Of a stretch of 56,869 nucleotides of DNA, positions 54,805 through 56,869 are shown in pieces (the first letter of the stretch is position 1; the number at the start of each line of letters is the position of its first letter). A program made the position numbers and the translations under genes. The stretch comes from CAZFVY01 sp964522665 (lineage in GTDB: Bacteria; Verrucomicrobiota; Verrucomicrobiia; Limisphaerales; CAZFVY01). Location of the stretch: positions 1 to 56,869 of the forward strand of contig CAZFVY010000037.1 in NCBI GenBank assembly GCA_964522665.1, in the 5' to 3' direction. The notes under the pieces were generated by a model, which worked only from the letters and a program-made list of their open reading frames with translations, had not been told where the DNA came from and did no database searches.

Positions 54805-55179
54805 CTACTCTCGGCCACTCAACATCCGGCGCAGCTCGCGGAGCTCGTCCGGTGAGAGCTTATTGCGTTGAACAAAATGAGCCAACATCGGCGTCAGCGA
54901 GCCACCGAAAACCCGTTCCAGGAAGGACTCGCTTACCGCGTCCACGCACTCCTTTTCGGCGATCAACGGACGGTAAAGGTAAGCGCGGCCTTCTTTGCGG
55001 AAGCCGACGGCCTTCTTGCTCACCAGCCGGCTGAGAAAGGCCTTGACCGTCTTCGGATGCCAACTGGCGTCCCGCGCCGTCAGCGCCTCGATGATCCGCC
55101 CGGCGGAGCACGGCGCCTGCGTCCAAATCACCCGCATCACTTCCCACTCGGTCTCCGAGATCCGTGGTATTCTTTTCAT
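54805..55179 (-). CDS. BlaI/MecI-family transcriptional repressor
   Basis: 124 residues from the ATG at 55179 (MKRIPRISETEWEVMRVIW). The winged-helix pattern ISETEWEVMRVIWTQAPCSAGRII and WHPKTVKAFLSRLVSKKAVGFRKEGRAYLYRP is characteristic, and the C-terminal dimerisation helix region is normal. It should bind the two palindromes at 55190-55207 and 55214-55231 just upstream of its own start and repress itself and the downstream M56 protease gene; the protease relieves repression. Confidence 0.93.
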   Translation of the reverse strand: MKRIPRISETEWEVMRVIWTQAPCSAGRIIEALTARDASWHPKTVKAFLSRLVSKKAVGFRKEGRAYLYRPLIAEKECVDAVSESFLERVFGGSLTPMLAHFVQRNKLSPDELRELRRMLSGRE

Positions 55180-55189
55180 CGCGTCGTTG

Positions 55190-55207
55190 CGCTTACATTT
55201 GTAAGCG
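55190..55207. promoter_or_regulatory. Operator palindrome 1 of the BlaI-type repressor
   Basis: CGCTTACA-TT-TGTAAGCG is an inverted repeat with perfect 8-base arms and the TACA/TGTA core typical of BlaI/MecI operators. It lies 10 bases upstream of the repressor start codon. Its centre is 24 bases from that of the second palindrome. Confidence 0.88.
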
Positions 55208-55213
55208 TGATAA

Positions 55214-55231
55214 CGATTACATCGGTAATCG
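55214..55231. promoter_or_regulatory. Operator palindrome 2 of the BlaI-type repressor
   Basis: CGATTAC-ATCG-GTAATCG has perfect 7-base arms and a related TTAC/GTAA core. It lies upstream of the first palindrome, a tandem arrangement that suggests cooperative binding over the promoter of the BlaI/BlaR1-like operon. Confidence 0.8.
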
Positions 55232-55250
55232 ATAAGTGTCAACCAGGATT

Positions 55251-56312
55251 TTAGATATTCGTAATCCAACGAACGAAGATCGCCCAAATCCGGATGACGC
55301 CTTGAGTCGATAGCCAAGCCTGCCAAAAGCAAATCGCGATCAGGACCGTGGATTGAACCAATCCCGTCCAACGCTTTTGTCGGAGCACGTTCACGAGCAA
55401 AACCAGCCCGACCAACCAGCCGAGCATTCCCAAATGGCAGAGGAAAACGCTGACGCAAAACCGGTATTTGCCAATCAGGCTATCGCGCGGGGTCAGCCGC
55501 CACGGGATAAAATCCCAGGCCGGCCCCGTCAGCAATACCACCACGACGATCAGCGCGACTCCGTTGGAAAACCGCGCCGCGATCGAATTCGGAACCTTGT
55601 CGTCATCGGCCCGATTCGAGTCATACCAGACGTCTTGCACGGACGCCCGCTCGGTGACGAGTTTGACCGGTGAGAAGATCATCCGCAGGCCGCCGATGAG
55701 CAGTTGGCCGCCCGATATTTTGCGGAGGCGGCGTCCCGAGGTGACGACCGACTCCCAAGGCACGAAAAAGCGGCCCTGACGCTTCAACGCCAGCGCGAAA
55801 AAGCCTTCCTCACCACAGTAAAACCGTTCGTCGAACCCGCCCGTCGCGTAAAACGCTTCGCGGGTGCAGAACATGAACGCGCCGCCGGTAAATCCAACCA
55901 GTTTTGGCACGAGCGCCACGACCCAGAAAACGAGCCGCCCGTATAGCGGGACGCGCTCGCTCCTGTCGATCCCCGTCGCGCCGCCACCGCCCACCGCGCC
56001 GTGATCCATTGCGCGCAACGCGGAAGCCACCGCGCGGGGATTAATCGTCGTGTCCGCGTCCACGAAGAAAAACCGCGCGCCCTCGGCCGCGCGCCCGCCC
56101 GAATTGCGCGTAGCGGCGATTTGGCGGTGATTCACGCTTACGACCCGCGCCTGATTCTGCCGGGCGATTTCCGCCGTCGCGTCCGTCGAGGCGTCATCGA
56201 CGACGATGATTTCATAACGCGGCCCCAATACCCGGGCGGACTCGTGAATGGCCCGCAGCGTGCGGCCGAGGCACGCTTGCTCGTTATGCGCTGGAACGAT
56301 GAATGAAATCAT
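55251..56312 (-). CDS. Family 2 glycosyltransferase with C-terminal membrane helices
   Basis: 353 residues from the ATG at 56312 (MISFIVPAHNEQACLGRTL); the upstream part of the open frame is not used. The GT2 nucleotide-sugar domain has IIVVDDASTDATAEIAR, FFFVDADTTINPRAV and a GGFDERFYCGEEGFFALALKRQGRF segment with the metal-binding Asp and catalytic Asp/Glu. The C-terminal third carries about three to four membrane helices (LIVVVVLLTGPAW, CHLGMLGWLVGLVLLV, STVLIAICFWQAW). It probably transfers sugars to a lipid-linked acceptor at the inner membrane. Its stop lies close to the BlaI-type operators, 20 bases away. Confidence 0.88.
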   Translation of the reverse strand: MISFIVPAHNEQACLGRTLRAIHESARVLGPRYEIIVVDDASTDATAEIARQNQARVVSVNHRQIAATRNSGGRAAEGARFFFVDADTTINPRAVASALRAMDHGAVGGGGATGIDRSERVPLYGRLVFWVVALVPKLVGFTGGAFMFCTREAFYATGGFDERFYCGEEGFFALALKRQGRFFVPWESVVTSGRRLRKISGGQLLIGGLRMIFSPVKLVTERASVQDVWYDSNRADDDKVPNSIAARFSNGVALIVVVVLLTGPAWDFIPWRLTPRDSLIGKYRFCVSVFLCHLGMLGWLVGLVLLVNVLRQKRWTGLVQSTVLIAICFWQAWLSTQGVIRIWAIFVRWITNI

Positions 56313-56661
56313 GGCCGGTCCACGTTCACATTGAGACCGACAAAGCAAGCCGGTGATCGTCACGCCCCAACCAGGCTGCTCCCGACGCGCGCCCGCGGTA
56401 ACGCTTTTCCACGCGGGCGCTGCCACTTGGCCCGGTTCAGACCTCGTTCTAGGGTGGTATCACTGTGAAACGCAGCGACTCGGGAGATTTAGGAGGAAAA
56501 TTCTACCGGGATCGGTTAATCTGGCGGGGTTGAAAAACCCCTTATGCCGAGCTTGGCATAAGGGTTATTTTCCGCAGCGCATTGGTAATGCCGGGCACAC
56601 GGAACGATTCTTCAACGCGTCCGCTGGCCATACATCCGTTTGCGATTTGAACCGGTCGCCG
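56313..56661. other. Intergenic region with one terminator
   Basis: About 350 bases between the GT2 gene and the partial AHSA1-like gene. It contains the hairpin at 56533-56571. No other gene or repeat was seen. Confidence 0.5.
56533..56571 (-). terminator. Rho-independent terminator, probably bidirectional
   Basis: A perfect 10-bp stem (56539-56548 with 56555-56564, cccttatgcc/ggcataaggg) with a 6-base loop. On the minus strand it is followed by five T residues (56537-56533), downstream of the AHSA1-like stop codon; a T-rich tract also follows on the plus strand. Confidence 0.88.
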
Positions 56662-56869
56662 TCATTTACAGAAGATGTTGAGCCCCTTCCCGGTTTCCAG
56701 GAAGGTTTTCAGGCTCGAGAGCACGCGTGGCCAGCCCCCGGAAACTTTCTTAACCATCGTTGAACCGGTCTTGAAATTCCCGTGGGTGACCGTGAGACAA
56801 ATCATGTCTTCCATCGCCTCGATCTCAAACGTGACGCGCGATTTGTCCGCGAGATCGTCCGGGTCGGCC
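56662..56869 (-). CDS. AHSA1/SRPBCC-family protein, C-terminal part only
   Basis: The gene runs off the right edge; 68 residues of the carboxyl end are visible. SRVTFEIEAMEDMICLTVTH, then MVKKVSGGWPRVLSSLKTFLETG, match the C-terminal helix and strands of the START-like AHSA1 family. These proteins bind small hydrophobic ligands, and some activate chaperones; the specific role is unknown. A terminator follows at 56533-56571. Confidence 0.85.
   Translation of the reverse strand, partial: ADPDDLADKSRVTFEIEAMEDMICLTVTHGNFKTGSTMVKKVSGGWPRVLSSLKTFLETGKGLNIFCK

Overview
The window (about 57 kb, high GC) looks like chromosomal DNA of a Verrucomicrobiota-like bacterium, probably from the Pedosphaera/Limisphaerales side or a relative; this placement is inference. 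Its lineage flavour comes from a cytochrome-c/DUF1549/DUF1553 protein translationally coupled to a Tat-exported DUF1501 protein, TIGR03067-type and TIGR03118-type secreted proteins, an ECF sigma factor fused to a membrane domain, secreted sugar-isomerase-like proteins and a reduced pseudopilin operon. No rRNA, tRNA, CRISPR array or complete insertion sequence was seen.

Layout. 1-5.2 kb: the start of a phosphofructokinase gene, a secreted TIGR03118 protein with a strong terminator, an aldehyde dehydrogenase/FAH-family pair that fits oxidative pentose-acid breakdown, and a small basic repeat protein. 5.4-10 kb: dnaE (replicative polymerase) divergent from a polysaccharide deacetylase. 10-10.9 kb: a HicA toxin with an enlarged HicB-like antitoxin. 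11-17 kb: an MsbA-like ABC exporter, an NCS2 nucleobase-type permease with an isochorismatase-type amidohydrolase, and a secreted TIM-barrel protein. 17-21.7 kb: a 1550-residue hybrid histidine kinase. 21.7-26.6 kb: a tightly overlapped minus-strand operon with one GspE/PilB ATPase, two GspF paralogues, three pseudopilin-like proteins and a small membrane protein. 26.7-34.2 kb: a 68-bp palindromic element, a lipoprotein, a class III adenylate cyclase, an orphan adenine methyltransferase, an M13 peptidase, a broken antitoxin-like remnant and a YebC-type regulator. 34.4-40.3 kb: a CgeB-like glycosyltransferase with a repeat tail, an AraC regulator with a glyoxalase-fold protein, a dienelactone hydrolase, and a GNAT-PhzF-GNAT operon. 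40.7-48.7 kb: the cytochrome/DUF1549/DUF1553 and DUF1501 pair, a membrane-fused sigma factor, a beta-propeller, a cupin and an unknown protein. 49.0-51.1 kb: a lower-GC three-gene island headed by a TIR-like effector. 51.1-56.9 kb: a serine beta-lactamase-fold hydrolase, a BlaI/BlaR1-like pair with two clear operator palindromes, a GT2 glycosyltransferase and the end of an AHSA1/SRPBCC gene.

The most promising candidate for an undescribed system is the island at 49,074-51,044: a PF10137-like (TIR-like, Cap12-like) protein translationally overlapping two small proteins of unrecognised family, both of which may have roadblock/LC7-like folds, the second with an added beta-rich tail. It has no visible nucleotide cyclase, and its base composition differs from its neighbours. 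Second in interest are the BlaI/BlaR1-like switch, whose membrane protease carries TIGR03067/lipocalin-like domains instead of a penicillin-binding sensor, and the HicB-like antitoxin with a 120-residue N-terminal domain of unknown kind.
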